The notes: generated from the sequence alone by a model not told the origin. Positions 1 to 12,909 are shown, counted from the first letter of the stretch. The stretch is DNA of 64,000 nt from Ailanthus altissimus (GCA_946807835.1 OX327697.1:17494001-17558000); one strand, 5' to 3'. Numbers and translations are program-made.

Positions 1-1000
1 TGCATTAGGCGCTGCAGCGCCAGAGGGCTGGCGCCGCAGCAGTGGGGGTTCAACCTCCCAGTGCTGCAGTGATGACATTTGGTGCTACAACGGTGTACTG
101 TTCACTTAAACAGTAGCACATTAACAGTATTTTTTACTGTTCACCGCTATAATATTTTTTAATAGTATTTTTAAACAGTCTTTCAAAATTAATTTTGCAT
201 GTGTGAATTTATGAGATCTAGTGATAAACGTCATCAGTCTATATTATAAATTGGGGTTTATGAGATGTAGTGATAAGAGTTATCGGTGTATATTATAAAT
301 TTGAATTAATTTTTCTGTGTTGGTAACCACAATGAGAGCCCTACTGATTGTGCTTGCATAGAAAAATTAATTAAATGAAAATCACCATTTCTAGGAGAGT
401 AGAGACCAAGGTTAAAAATAAAATTCTCTCTTAATCAGGTTAAAGAATATTACATTATGAGATAATATTTTATTTTGATCCGTCTTGTCAATACGATGTT
501 AGATGAGTCACATCGGCATTTTTTCAATATTGCTACAGCATGAGGGACTTGGTCAGGTGGGCTTGGACTATACCGGTTAAATATGAGATGAGACAAATAT
601 ATGCGAAAGTATTGCCTAATATTGGTATAACATGAGGGTAGTATTTGTAGAATATATTTGATCATTGACAAGTTAATCTGGAATACACTTACCCAATATT
701 GCTATAGCGTGAGGATAAGGTGCATTCAGGATCAAGGGGTAAAAGTTGCATGAGATGCAATTGACAAATTTTGTCTACCTGTTGGGTTTACAAAGGCCAA
801 TATTGCTACAGCGTGAGGCCTGAGTAAATTTCAATTGGATCTACTTCCCACTGTATAGTTTAAAATGTTTAAACTATCATTTTTCTGTTCGAGAGATTAC
901 TGAGATTATGTAAAGTAGTGGAAGGGCATTTTAAATCGAAAATGTATTATTAGTATACCCATGATTTAAAACGTTCTATAAGTGATTTAATAACCATTCC
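1..1000 (+). repeat. Copia-1 5' leader with iterated ~20-nt motif
   Basis: Untranslated leader of Copia-1, homologous to 33170-34330 (minus) and 20855-21300 (plus). It opens with a GC-rich tract (1-75, GGCGCTGCAGCGCC-like) followed by ACTGTTCA repeats (101-150). It then carries four copies of CAATATTGCTAYAGCRTGAGG at about 525-545, 617-637, 694-714 and 798-818. No reading frame is supported here. The order and spacing of the four motifs are kept in all three copies in the window. Confidence 0.85.
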
Positions 1001-1019
1001 ACTTACACTTTTCGTTATT

Positions 1020-1440
1020 TTGGCCTGTTAAGGATAATGGCCACTATGAACAGTTGGTGTGCATAGTTGATGCAATCAAACTCTAGGATACTAGAAATTA
1101 CTCTGACCAATGGATGAATCTCATAAATGTTTTGGATTCAAAAATTTTGGATTTATTATTGATCAAAGGTTTGCCGTAAGGTAATTCTGATAACACCTCT
1201 TTAGAGGATTGAATAGAGAGTGTGTAACCTTCTTTGTTCAAGGTGCTTCATCTTCTACCCCAAATGTGTCTAGTGAGACCAGATGTGTTAAGAGACAAAG
1301 ATGAGGCGGATACCCAAGATAAATCCTCAGGGGCAACATTTATCCAAAGATCAACAAAAGAGCGTGTAGATAAAAAGTGTTTCCACTACAGTAAGGTTGG
1401 GTATTAGAAATCCCTCTACCCTAAAAGCCTTATAATTGTC
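1020..1440 (+). pseudogene. gag: Copia-1 gag remnant with decayed CCHC zinc knuckle
   Basis: Decayed nucleocapsid gene of copy I. Gag packages the element RNA in cytoplasmic particles. The recognisable part is the zinc knuckle near 1371-1422, read as KCFHYSKVGY, stop, KSLYPK. The second cysteine has become Tyr, and the His and last Cys positions are also lost. The minus-strand copy at about 32720 keeps the better form KCFHYDKV...NCKHYCSRYL, which confirms the assignment. Upstream, 1020-1260 has gag-like codons with several stops and probable frameshifts. Not functional. Confidence 0.75.
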
Positions 1441-1484
1441 AAAAAGACTCTCACAGGTTTGTGCTTGACAGACATAGACATTTC

Positions 1485-2515
1485 TAAGGCATATGATGCT
1501 AGTTCAAGCTGGGTATGAGATATTGCATGTCCCTTTCATGTTTGTAATATGTTGTAGGGATTGAAAGAGACTTCAATGCAACAGCTTATAGATGTAAACT
1601 TGAGAGTAAGATATAGTGATTTCTTGTAGGTCTAAATTGTTGAGCAGCTTGATTTACTTTTTGTATGCAATAAAATAGTTATATTGCATAATTAGTATAA
1701 TGTTTTATTAGCTGAATATCAGTTAATAAATGGACATTATATACAATTAGAAATGTCTGTAGATCGAAAACCTTAAATGATATAGAGCTGTGGTATATGC
1801 ATTTAGGTCATATAAGCGTGAGACGCTTATCCGTTTAGTTAAGGATGGTTGGATTCCCGATCTAACCATGAAGACTTAACCAATTTATGAATAATATATT
1901 CACGGAAATGACTAAACATACCAGAATGCTCATCACATCTCTTCGATTAGATCATGGTAGTGAGTACATGAACATCAAGTTTATCATTTGTTTAAGGGAG
2001 AATGAGATTCTCACTCACAATAGTCCTCCGGGTACTCCTCAACATAATGATATTTAGAAAAGGAAAAATTGGACTTTATTAGATATGGTCTGATTGATAA
2101 TGAGTGTAACCAATCTATATCTATGAGTATATGCTCCAAAGACAGCTGCTTATTAAGTAGAGTTCTATCAGAAGCTGTTCCTTCTATTCTGTATGTGATA
2201 CAAAAAGAAAGGAAGCCGCATCTTAAATAAGTTAAAACTTGGGGTTGTTCTGCTTACATAAGATTTACGTAGTAGGATATCGTATTTTGTAAGAGTTACT
2301 TAGCAAGATTAACAACACCCAAGAGAAACAAGTATAGGTTCATTATTTATCATATGAATCTAATAGGATACTAGTTCTATGATTCAGAGAAGCGAAGTGT
2401 GTTCATTTCTCAGTACACCACTATCCTAGAGGAAGAGTTTCTTATAGATCTTGAAAATCATAGAACAATTGAGCTTGAAGAAGTCAATCTAGAAATCAAT
2501 AAGCCAAGGATGGAA
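1485..2515 (+). pseudogene. Copia-1 protease / GAG-pre-integrase / integrase remnant
   Basis: The GAG-pre-integrase block is clear at 1788-1860: LWYMHLGHISVRRL, then IRLVKDGW. The integrase core follows. Around 1938-2060 it reads RLDHGSEYMN (second catalytic Asp region) and then PPGTPQHND, the usual context just before the catalytic Glu. A stop now sits where the Glu codon belongs. The integrase C-terminal block ends near 2440 with a SVFISQYTTILEEEFL-like segment, typical of copia. The protease lies between about 1490 and 1780 but is too decayed to show its active site. Integrase would insert the cDNA; this copy cannot. Confidence 0.85.
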
Positions 2516-2639
2516 ACTCAGGCATAATTAAGTAGTGACCTTTTAGCACACTTCTCCTAGTTGGTCAGAAAGGATGTCAAGGTCATCTTTTAGGTATGGT
2601 TGATGCTTGAAGATGAACTTGCAATTTTCTTGGTAGAAG

Positions 2640-3974
2640 AAAATAATCCTTTCTCCTATAGGGAGACAATGTTAGACATCAGTTCAAGAAGCAGCAAGAA
2701 GCCATAGAAACAAAATTGACTCTATACAGCAGAATCAAGTCTGGGACTTGGTTAAGCTACCCGTGGAAATTATTCTCATTGGTTGTAAAGAGTTTACAAA
2801 GAGGTAGTGGGAGCCAGAAGGAAGGCAGAGACCTTCTAGGCCTTATATTGGTTCTAGAAAGATAATCCTCGGTGATCTGTGATTAATTAAGAGGAAACCT
2901 TTCAACCAATATTGATGCTAAAGTCGATTAGAATATTATTGGCTCTTGTAGTACATTGTGACTTTGAGGTTTAACAGATGGATGTAAGGAAGGGATTCCG
3001 GAATGGATATCTCGAGTAAGAGATATTCATCGAACAACCTAAAGATTTTAAGTCCAGTCAGACTTCTGGTTTAGTGTGCATGAAAGGTTAGTGGGAGCAT
3101 GATAGTCTTCTTGATGCTCTTTGTTGATGACATACTGGTCATTAGGAATGATGTCAATATGTTAAAGGATTTCTCTATAAAGGATTTAAGAGAGGCTTCC
3201 TTTATACTAGGCATAAAGCTTTATAGAGATAGAGCTAGGAAGCTGATAGGCCTCTCCCAAATTATTTCGCATCAATAGTATCCTAAAAAGGTGCAGTTTT
3301 GCTAATTATAAAATAGTTAACGTACCTTTTGGACTTGGTGTTCATCCTTCGAGGAGAGTGTCTCTTCAGATCAAAAGATGAGAGAGTTAGAGTGTCTAAC
3401 ATACCAGATACATCATCTCTTTATAGATTTATGTATACTATAATATGTTTGAGACCTGAGATCAGTTTGGCTATAAGAGTTATGAGCGAGTTTCAGTCAG
3501 ATTTAGTTGACCAGCATTTGATGGTAGTCAAACATATCCTAAGGTACCTTAAGGGTATAAAGGATAAGTTTCTCAAATATGGAGAAAATAACTTACAAGT
3601 TAGAAGACAAATGTGCTCATTCTCAATAGTACTAAGCAAGTTAGAATTACACCAGACTGGGATTCACTGGTGATTTATTTAAAGCACAGCGGAACCAGTA
3701 GTGAGGATTTGTGAGTTTATCGTCGGCCTTGGAAGAATTCCAAGACAGATGAATCCTATCTCATAGTTTGTGATAAAATAAGGCCATTATACAATCCGAT
3801 GTGCCAATAGGACATTAGTACTCTAATTATGATGAGAGGAGTATCACATGACTAAAGAGATCTTGGCTTAGGGAGATGTGATTATTCATAAAAGTGTCTA
3901 TAAATAAATTAGCAAACCCACTTTTTAAATACATGACTCTAAAAGTGCTTATGAAACACATGGAGTCGATGTGA
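2640..3974 (+). pseudogene. Copia-1 reverse transcriptase / RNase H remnant
   Basis: Copia reverse transcriptase with the catalytic box readable as LFVDDILV near 3117-3140. Before it (2655-2820) is the conserved entry segment containing NQVWDLVKLP. A 114-codon open stretch at 3329-3673 holds the RT C-terminal part (CLRPEISLAI and VKHILRYLKG). RNase H follows with stops and ends as VLMKHMESM at about 3948-3974. The end position and domain order fit copia polyproteins. Stops and frameshifts throughout mark it as dead. Confidence 0.9.
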
Positions 3975-4170
3975 TAACTGCATAGTTGTAAGAGTTGTAA
4001 TCGGGTGCTAGAAATGCTACTTACGCAAGTATATTCTCAAATAATTATCTCTGATCTATTTCTTTCGATATGGGTCTGTCGGTGGATACCTTTATATATA
4101 GATTAGCATATATCATACCTACAGGGTATAGATGGTCGTTCCTAGCCGACCGTGAGCTTGGAGCTCGTAT
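3972..4170 (+). repeat. Truncated Copia-1 LTR fragment
   Basis: Begins GATAACTGCATAGTTGTAAG and aligns with the interior of the complete Copia-1 LTRs (for example 50580-50780 and 51360-51570). The first several hundred bases of the LTR and everything after about 4170 are absent, so it is an internal LTR fragment joined directly to the RNase H end. Confidence 0.8.
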
Positions 4171-6420
4171 TGACATGTCTTTAACTTGTGATTCCCTATA
4201 TGCTCAGTAACTATATTCTTGGTATAACTTTATACTCTGAAGATAACTCTTTTGTGCCTCATGGGACGCCGCTTCTACTCTTTAAAGGTTATCAGGACTT
4301 CCATTAATAGGTTTCTCAGCTCTTTACTTTCCTATTTGGCTTCTTTTAATTCTCTTTTCTAGTACTAGTCTTCATGTGAGGTCAACTTGCTTTTCCTTAT
4401 AACGTCTCATGTTTTCCTCTCATAATTGTTATTGTGCTTCATCATTCAAATTTTCTTATTTAGGGTTTTCTTTCTAAGGTTGTTTTTTTCGTAGTCCCAG
4501 TTTGTCATAGATCGAATGATCATGTATTCGGCTTTTGAGGGATGGCCCTCATTGCCTTTTGCACCATTTCTATAGATGGTACTAAACTGTTCACTGTGGG
4601 AATCTAAGGGATTTATTAGTCACAGACTAAACTTATTTTTTGGGAATAGTGACTAAAGTTATTTTTTTGGGAATAGTGACTCAGCCACTTATCCAAAAAT
4701 AATATGATCTCCTAAGCATTTTCTAATCACGGGGACTAGTGTTTACACTTGAAAAACTAGTTAGGCTATATCAATGGTTATCTTCAATAATAACCCTTCA
4801 ATGGTTAAGTTAACAATAAGGTTTTTTTTTAAAGAAGAGACAATAAAAAATAAGGTTTTAATGAGAAAAAGATGACTATAAATAGGGTTTCTTCAATAGG
4901 ATTACATTACAATTGTTTGTATTTTTAGAGAAGGTTTCTTACTTCAAAAGAATTCTCTCTTTGAAGATGTATACTTCCTTTTATATAGGGTTACTTTACC
5001 ACTTTTGTCATCTGAGTCCTATAGGAACTAGGATTCATTCCTAGATTCTTGGAACATAATATTCCAGAGAATTTTAGATTCTTCTAAAATTTTTGAGGTG
5101 ACAGATATCCTATATTATAAGAGTAGAGTGCTTTTATTTCTAGATTAGTCTTTGAGGGTAGGGAAGTGATTTAGGCTGAGGTTAGCTGATTTAGAATAAC
5201 AAGGACAATTCATCATTGATACTAAGGTCAATTCTTCATTGATGTTGACCCCAAGCTCTTAGGGTTGTTATGGGTCAAAGTCTCAAGACCTTGTATAGAA
5301 ATATTTTAACTTTGGGCTCAAGGCAGGATGGGTCTCAAGAGAATGGGACCAAGGATTGGTCCCTAGAAAACTCTGGGATTTACGACTTCGAAGTAGGACT
5401 ATTGGAGGCTAAGTTTTCCTCTTGGTGGGTTGGCTTGAGTTGAGCTTCTTAAGGGCAACACCTTTAAAAACTAATGAAGGGAAAATAAAATTATTTTATA
5501 AAGACTAGCAACAAAAGAAGGAAAAAAACTTTAGAGATAGTAGAACACTAATATTACTTTTTTTAAGAAAAACAAAAACACACTTTTTCTTTGTATGTGT
5601 TATTTCCAATCTTTTCTATCACATAAGAAACATATGCTCATGAGTTATGGAAAATTGAATATATAAATGAGGGAATTTAGAACCAAGATGGATAGCATAG
5701 GTTGAAAGTTGGACTTAACAAATATTATAGGGACACAATGTTGTGTTTGAAAGGGCCTTTAATGGTAGTGATTACTTTAGCACTCTTTCATCTTCTTAGT
5801 GACATTTGTCTACTTAGCATGATAACATAATGAATGGGTCATGTACAAATATATGTAATTCAATAAATCTCTTTCAATTTAAATTGTTTTGCATTAATAT
5901 GGTGCTTAAAATTACCTTAATAGGTCTAATTATCATTAAACATATGAAAAAGTTTGTATTTTTCACCATTAATGTTTTTCATATATTACATGACTTTCTA
6001 TAAGCTTTATATTCAAGATAAGCATGATAAGTAAATATAAAATAACAATGTGTTCCTCTTCAGATTTCGGCCTATAGGCCAAATCTCTACAAAGCCCCTA
6101 TATGTACTATAGCCCACAAAACACGAGCCTAAAAGTTCAAGCCCAAATGTTACAAGGGTACAGGATGTCCTCAAGCAGGCTTGTAGTCCTCACTTCGCCA
6201 GCATCATCCTTAGTCATCGAGAACCCTACTCAAGTAGATTGACCACTATGGTCATACATGAGCATCTTAAAAAGGACTTGACATCGAGAATCATAAACTC
6301 GATATACGTTCTAGAAATAGGACTCTAATACATCTTGGCATAAGTGCTAAACAGGCAAGAACATTTTAACCTTATTTGGGTAAATCTCTAATACAAAAGT
6401 CCATAAAGGGAAAGTCTTAA
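4171..6420. other. Unassigned AT-rich repetitive-looking DNA, no gene
   Basis: No coding signal on either strand survives stop-codon inspection. Stretches at 5210-5420 and 6064-6400 are less AT-rich and read like decayed LTR or leader DNA, but I could not match them to another part of the window. Confidence 0.5.
4618..4682 (+). repeat. Short tandem duplication, ~28 bp unit
   Basis: The unit GGGAATAGTGACTAAAGTTA plus a T run occurs about 2.3 times in a row, with a one-base length difference in the T run. Probably replication slippage. Confidence 0.7.
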
Positions 6421-7393
6421 TGATTTTGTTTATGTAATTTAGAAATACAACTGTACATTATCGTAAAAAAATAATATAATGATGAGTAAAGTATCTTTCT
6501 CACGATGACTCGTTAATATAATTTGCTAAGCACTAACCTACATCAATTCTCAATTATCCAATGGTTGATTAAACTTAATTTATGAGTTTTTTGAATAAAA
6601 ATAAGCCTAGGGTTTTAATCCTCACTTTACACTTTGCCTAAATTACTAATTCCCCTCTTTGGATCAATTATTCAACTAGAATTGCCAACCAAAAATCCCA
6701 AATTACCTACAAGCCTCTTTCGATGTTCAAGTAGGAATATCTTTTTTAATTAATTCACTATTCCTATGTGAATTATATTGAAAAATGATTCATTTAGCCT
6801 AGATTAGCTTTAATGGTTGCATATGTAATGTAAGTATCTCCATATCTTACATGATCTCATCTTAATAATTAATGATCATATGTTATTATATCTATACATA
6901 AATTACCTTTTCCAAGTTCATAAAGGTTACCTAATCAATCTAGATGGTGATTAAGCATTTAAAAAGCATTAAACACAAGATAGAACAAATAATTTAATTA
7001 TTGCATAATATGAATCAAAAGATAAATATAATTCAAACGACATATATAGATCCAATTAAAACCCTAGAAAAGAAATTTAGTTCATGATGAAATAAAAGTT
7101 CTAGAGTATAGTAAAATTAACATCATAAACATTATAGAAAACTTAGAAGATAAAGAATGAAGAAATAAAAATATGTTGTTGCAATGAAATAAAGAGTTCT
7201 AGAGACGGTCACCATAGTAGCACTAAATTTGATATTTTTGTCTTGTTTTCTTTGAATTTTATTTCAAATAGCTCTATTGACTTCCAACCTATAAAATAAA
7301 AATAAAGCACATAAAAAACCAGATATTCATGCTTGAAATGAATAAATGTTAAGCCTAAGAAAGTGAAAACACAATTATAAAGTATCCCTATCA
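6421..7393 (-). mobile_element. Gypsy-B LTR (Athila type), probable 3' LTR
   Basis: On the minus strand it starts TGATAGGGATACTTT and ends ...AAAATCA. It is colinear with 26911-28171, for example the block GACTTCCAACCTATAAAATA and the CCCTAGGCTTATTTTTATTC region. The second copy sits just upstream of an Athila gag, which gives the lineage. Directly upstream of the LTR start is a G14 polypurine tract, so this is a 3' LTR with its internal 3' end at 7394-8616. No target duplication could be read at the low end (CTTAA against AACCA). Confidence 0.75.
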
Positions 7394-7416
7394 AACCACC
7401 CCCCCCCCCCCCTAAA
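7394..7416 (-). promoter_or_regulatory. Polypurine tract of the Gypsy-B element
   Basis: On the minus strand reads TTTAGGGGGGGGGGGGGG then TGGTTT, immediately before the LTR start. The 14-base C run on the plus strand is 7399-7412. Polypurine tracts prime plus-strand cDNA synthesis in LTR retrotransposons; the position fits exactly. Confidence 0.75.
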
Positions 7417-8616
7417 CATAACAATTTACTCGTCCTTTAGTAAATAGAGAAAAGAAATAATGGGTTGGTTGAGGTTTAACAACTTGTCTCAAAGATGGCA
7501 TATAGTCTACAACTCATGAAAAACTCAAGATACCACAAATGTTATAATGTTATTCCATGCACTAGCCTTACCCCATATGTGATTCATTTGGTGTGTGTGC
7601 AAGTTATTCTCATCGGTCATTCCCACTTGGATTAGCTTATACACAAAGATTCAAAAATTGTCTCCAAAAGATTTTTTTAAAATTCACATTTCATATGCTC
7701 ACTTTTAATACCACTCTCTACTAATATAGATGCACACATAATCAAGGATAAAATGATATTTATTAAGCTTGTAATGTATGGTTAGGGTAAAGGTAGAAAA
7801 AACGGATAAATTTAGGCTTAATTCACACCATAAACACCCATTTTTTCTCTTGGATCATTCGTGTCTTTCATCAATTTTCACAAAAATCCCCCCTAAACTT
7901 AATTCCAAAATTTCTTGATTCACTTTGTTTCTCATTCTTTTCTTTTCCTTTTAATTTTTTTTAAAAATAAGTCATTATAACCCAAACTTAAGTTTAATAA
8001 TCCTACAATTTCTCATTGTTTCTTCCTATAAGTTTAATAATCCTTATAATTCTTCTAACAAGACCATTATGCTTATGGTATGAAGGGTGTTATGAAGGAA
8101 TACTTATTCAAAGGCTAAGATATAGATACGGTTAACAAAACAAAAATAGTTATTAGGCACAAACTAGATGACTAGGAAAATAAATATATAAAGGTAGGCA
8201 TGAAAGGCTTAAAAAGTCCAAAGATGGCCTAAAATAATTTTCTTAAACATATGCAAGCTAGGATTTCTCTTCGAGTGGTAATCAAACAAGTTCTGAAATG
8301 TGTAAAACTTTATGTATCCTTGTCATGCATGAACATTCTCAAAGTAACAAACAAACTAAATGATCGTAACTAATGGCTGAATATGTTCAAGGAATCAAAT
8401 ATAAGGCAATGATTTCTCAAATATAACATCTATCATTTCTTAAAAATTATATCAATCACAATCAAATTCTTATCATTGACTAGCAAACATCATACCAAAC
8501 CCATAACTAATGACTAAATAAAAACAATTGACATAAAAAATATAAAATAGAAAAAACATAAAGCAAAGTTTGTTAAGTAAAACAAAATGCAGTAAAATAA
8601 CATAGAGAAGTATTTT
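7417..8616 (-). mobile_element. Probable 3' internal region of the Gypsy-B element
   Basis: Lies between the polypurine tract and the start of the Gypsy-D LTR at 8617. AT-rich, no open frame of note on either strand. Athila-type elements commonly carry long non-pol sequence 3' of integrase, and the position suggests this. It is inference from location; no protein motif is visible. Confidence 0.45.
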
Positions 8617-11600
8617 TGTAGTAACCGCATGTTCGCAGGAACTAATATTTTATGTTCATATTATGATTGTTTTTTGTATAGTATTGAAAGAAATGGACAT
8701 TTCTGTTTTATTAATGCTTTATTTACTACTTTAGTATGGATCTATTTCTAATTTAAGTATTAGGCTAGTTATGAGTTAGATTAGAGCTTATGTAAACTTA
8801 ACGGGATTTGGCTCAAGATTAGAGCTTAAGTTAGAATATAACTTATTTGGGTTTAATGAGTTTAAGCCCAAACCATATGCTATAATTTAGACTAAGGGCT
8901 ATTACGAGAAAAAGAGTAAATTTTTTATTAATTTGATAATTTCCATTAAGGAGCAAGATGAAATTTTCCAATAATTATATAAATCATCACTTCCCCCAAC
9001 CCTAGCTATAGTGCCACCAAACTCTTTGGAGACTTATAGAAAGAGAGAGAAGGAGAGCAAGAGAAGGAAGGAGAGTGAGAAGAAAAATAGAAAAAAAAGA
9101 TCAAGAGTGATATGATGATTTTATGCTATTAAGAGATATTTTTAGAGCTCTTTTTAATATTAAATGTTTACTGTATAATTTTTGTGAAGTTATAATTTCT
9201 AAAAACTTGGTAAATTTGGGATTATTTGATGATTTTGTAAGATATATTGATTATTGTGTATAATTGTATGAATTAAGAAGAAGAATCATGAGAAATCTGC
9301 AGAATTATTGCATAACCTTTTATGAGTGTGTTTTATAATTATTGTTTTAATATCCTAAACTTGATAATTGCTCAATTTAAATAAGAACATATATTTTTTT
9401 TATGTGAGTTAATGTTATTTTGGAGCTTTCAAGTTTATAGAGCTATTTAAGGCAACAAGTCGAGGAAAACACACAAAAACATCAAAAGGGGACCAAAATG
9501 CTCAATTTAAACAGTAACTATAAACAATGGAAAGTAAATAGTAATAATGAACAGTAATGTGAACATTACACCGTACAACATAGCATCATTTTAGGTAAAA
9601 CTTGGGGCTATAGCCCTAATCTTCTTTGGCACAGCTCTAAGCCAAAAAATGGTGGCCCTATTAGCTAGGTTTGTTTCTAAGGTTCCATGTCGTAATTTTG
9701 GGAGTCATTTTTAGAACATATGAAAAGAGGGGAAAGTTCTCATTTACAAAAAAGAGAGAGGAGCACGGAATTGAAGAGAAAAATAAAGGGTTTTTAGTGA
9801 GAAAGCATTCTTAAAGCTTAGATTTGTGAAGACCATTGAAGCTTTAGGGCCTCGAGAACTTCTCCAACTAGTTTTTCTTTTTCTCTTATTTATTTACTTT
9901 AATTTTAGTTGATATTTGTAATTTGTTTTTGTTTAAAATATAGTTACTCTTATAAACTCCTAGGTTATTTTATTTGTGCATTTGACTATGGATAGCTAAT
10001 TTCTTGTTCTAGAGGTTGATGTAACTCTACTAAGTACTATGTTTTGATATGTTTAGTTAATTAGTGACTATATCTTGTGTTCATCATTTATACTTTTCGA
10101 AGTTTAATGTTTCTAATTGGGTCAAAAAATTTATTAGATGATTTATACTTATAGGTTGTGTGTTTGGAAAAGTTTGACCCATGTGTTGAAATTGAATGGC
10201 ATAACCTTTGATTTTATTGAGTTGAGAGACTAATAGAATTTAGGTAATCACGTACGGTTGGTATAATTCATGTATAGATAAACAAGATAGATAGGGATAT
10301 CAACTTAATTGTTTATGCATAGGATCTAATTTGACCATCGAAAAAGGTAATGAGATTAGTTTTAAGTCATTGATTAACGAAATCATAAGAATAGTTATTA
10401 ATCACTAATCATAAAGAACATGAGAAAGATAGAGTGAAATCAAGACCCTAAGACCCCTTTACCATAGAATGTTTACCTCATTAATCTGTTAAATTGTTTA
10501 GTTTAAGCATCTTTAATATTCTTAACAAACTTAGAGTTTAAATTAACCTAGATAAAGTTAGGTTGTTAGCACTATAGTACTTAGTATTAATTTAAAAAAT
10601 CAATTTTCGTGTAATGGTACTCACTCGTCACTTTATTACTAGCTCACAATCCTTGCACTTAGGGTTTAATATTCATGTATGTTTAATTTTACGAACAACC
10701 ATGGCCTAGTCTAGGATTTGTATAAAATATTTTATTTTGATTTTCAATATGGGTTTTCAATCCTTGAAACTATACATCCTATTGAATATTTAGAAACTTG
10801 ATTCATATAAAAAATTCATAATGCAATATTTAGTGATTTTCTAAAGATGTCCCTGAGATTTTTTAGAAACACCTATTTTTGCAGTTTAGATAAATGACAA
10901 ACTGGTTTTGCTCTATCAAACGATTTTAAAATATTATGATTCTTGGAAGATAATATTTTTGCATGTTTAGTGCAACATATCCAAGGTCGATCATTTAATT
11001 TACTACTTTCAAACTGTTATGAGTTTGAAAATTATATAACATCAGTGCAAGATTTCATTTGACATATTCTAACAGCTTTGGAGTAAAATTATTTTAAAAT
11101 ATGATTTGTGTTTATTCAGCCATTAAATATTTATTTTGGACTTATCTATATGGCAAGGGCAATTCTATTATAGTTTCATGATTTTTGAGTTAATATTTGA
11201 TTTTATAAAATTAGGAGGTTGAAGACTATTTAATAAATACTCTGATTCTATCAAGTAAATGGTGTAGATATGAGAGTGATTATAAAATGGATTTTATATG
11301 AATTATAATATAATCTCCAAGCATGAGAATGACATACGAATCAACCATGATATATTTTAATTTTGTGCTAATTGGACATCAATTGTTATATAAGGAAAAT
11401 TTGTCTAGTGCAAGTGGTCAGAAATGACAGATTTTGAGAAGCCAATTCAATTGACCAATTTGGTGTGATAAATGAGAATGTGTAGCTTTTTGCAGCCATA
11501 TTAAGCTTTTAGTTTCATATTTATATTTATGAATAGATTAATCACTAGTGATAAGTTAAGGAGATTACACCTTGCATTTTGTGATCGTCGAGAGGTAAGT

Positions 11601-12764
11601 ATAATAGACTTTCACTAGAATCATAATAAATCTAGTATTTATTTGTGCATGATTTTACAAATATGATTTGAAATGTGCTCACATTATTACAAGACTATTT
11701 TGATATGAATATGTGGATGATATATGTTTATAAATGTGAGCATTGACATTGAGCATGGAGATACATAATATAAATGCGTTTATGAAAATAAGCTTTTTAG
11801 AAGGAAATGTGTTTGAGAAAGTAAGCATTTGAAGTCGAATATGTCTATGAATTGTTTCTTATGTTTTCTTGGATGCTTGAACTCACTATTTACTTAGCAT
11901 GCATGTTATGTAATTTGTGGAGCATTTACTTATGGCTTTTCCTTTGGGATTAATATATGTGATATATGTTTTATATGTAGGAAGGCTATGGGTACCCTAA
12001 AGGAAAAGTGACTGTTCACATTCGTGTAGTGGCATATTAGTGCAGGTATGAGGACTCATCGATAATTAGGGTAAGAAAGTGGCTTTTACCTACAAGCATG
12101 AGTGTTTTATGTGTGTGAAATTTAAGCATCAACTACATTATTCTTCTTATACTATATGTCACTGAAGGGTGGTATTTAGCTCATTATGTGCAATACGATA
12201 TATAATATGCGAAATCTGGCTATAGATGATTGAGTGATGGTATTCCTAGTATACGTTTTGAAAAAAGGTGGAAGCGATTACTCAATATATGATTTGCTAA
12301 GATTATATTTATGATTCTCCATGGTATATCATACTCATGCATTCTATATATATTTATTCATTTTCATATATGAAAAAATAGTATGGATATTGAGTTTTAT
12401 ATGCATTATAATTTATTGTGATTTTCAGATGACTAGAGGTATATGCACCATATTGGATTTAGCAAGGCTTTTACTATCCTTTGGTTCCTAAGTCGGTAAG
12501 TGTTAGTAGGTGGACATGTATTTTGGGGATAGTTGTTTTGCCTTTATTAAACAAATTTTTAGCTTGTTGTACATAAGATTTAATTGTGTTTAGATTATAT
12601 TCCACCAAAGATGTTTATGGTTTGATAATGTGATGGCTTTACCAATGACTTGTTAAGGATCTTAATAAGTTTAAAAATTTATGCAATGTTAATTATTTGC
12701 ACACACTATTGAATAAGTGTAATAAACATCACATGGTAGATCCCTCCATTTTTGGGTTATGATA
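8617..12764 (+). mobile_element. Gypsy-D LTR (chromovirus-like), split by a Gypsy-E LTR
   Basis: Starts TGTAGTAACCGCATG and ends near ...GGGTTATGATA. Without the nested element at about 9318-10697 it is roughly 2.77 kb. Aligns with 21470-23142 (its first part, minus strand) and 23769-24430 (its last part, minus strand). A TATA-like TTATATAAATC lies at 8975-8984, followed by a purine-rich 5' UTR-like stretch at 9040-9100. Downstream at 12910-14880 is chromovirus-like gag, so this was the 5' LTR of a Ty3/gypsy element. I found no convincing primer-binding site after it and no matching target duplication. Confidence 0.8.
9318..10697 (+). mobile_element. Gypsy-E LTR copy nested in the Gypsy-D LTR
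   Basis: Interrupts the Gypsy-D LTR. The uninterrupted minus copy reads across this point (GAATTACTGAATGGCCAT), while here GAATTATTGCATAACC is followed by foreign sequence until CAACCATGGCC. That leaves a TAACC/CAACC imperfect 5 bp duplication. The insert matches 16322-17564 at its start, including the ATATCCTAAAC-like block, and at its end (CCTTGCACTTAGGGTTTAAT). It contains ACAGTAA/TGAACAGTAA motifs and a much-decayed version of the GC-rich tract at 9590-9665. Boundaries are good to a few bases. Confidence 0.7.
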
Positions 12765-12909
12765 CCTTTTAGTTGCATTAAAGCTAAAGATATGATTTTA
12801 TAGACTTTTATATGTTGAGTTAAAGGAACCAAATAGATGCCAAATCCTTTAGGAATGCATTCATGTCTTTTTATGTGTATTAACTTGACATCTCACATAA
12901 GTTTTTGTA

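Larger units (their letters stand above)
1..4170 (+). mobile_element. Copia-1 element, copy I, 5' LTR outside the window, 3' LTR reduced to a stub
   Basis: A Ty1/copia retrotransposon in plus orientation. In order it shows a GC-rich leader, a four-fold leader motif, gag with a decayed zinc knuckle, a GAG-pre-integrase block, integrase, reverse transcriptase and RNase H. Immediately after the RNase H stop comes about 195 bases that match the middle of the Copia-1 LTR seen at 38249-40133 and 51109-52430. The LTR start is therefore missing by deletion. The gag-integrase-RT order is diagnostic of copia. Every domain has in-frame stops, so the copy is dead. Confidence 0.9.
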
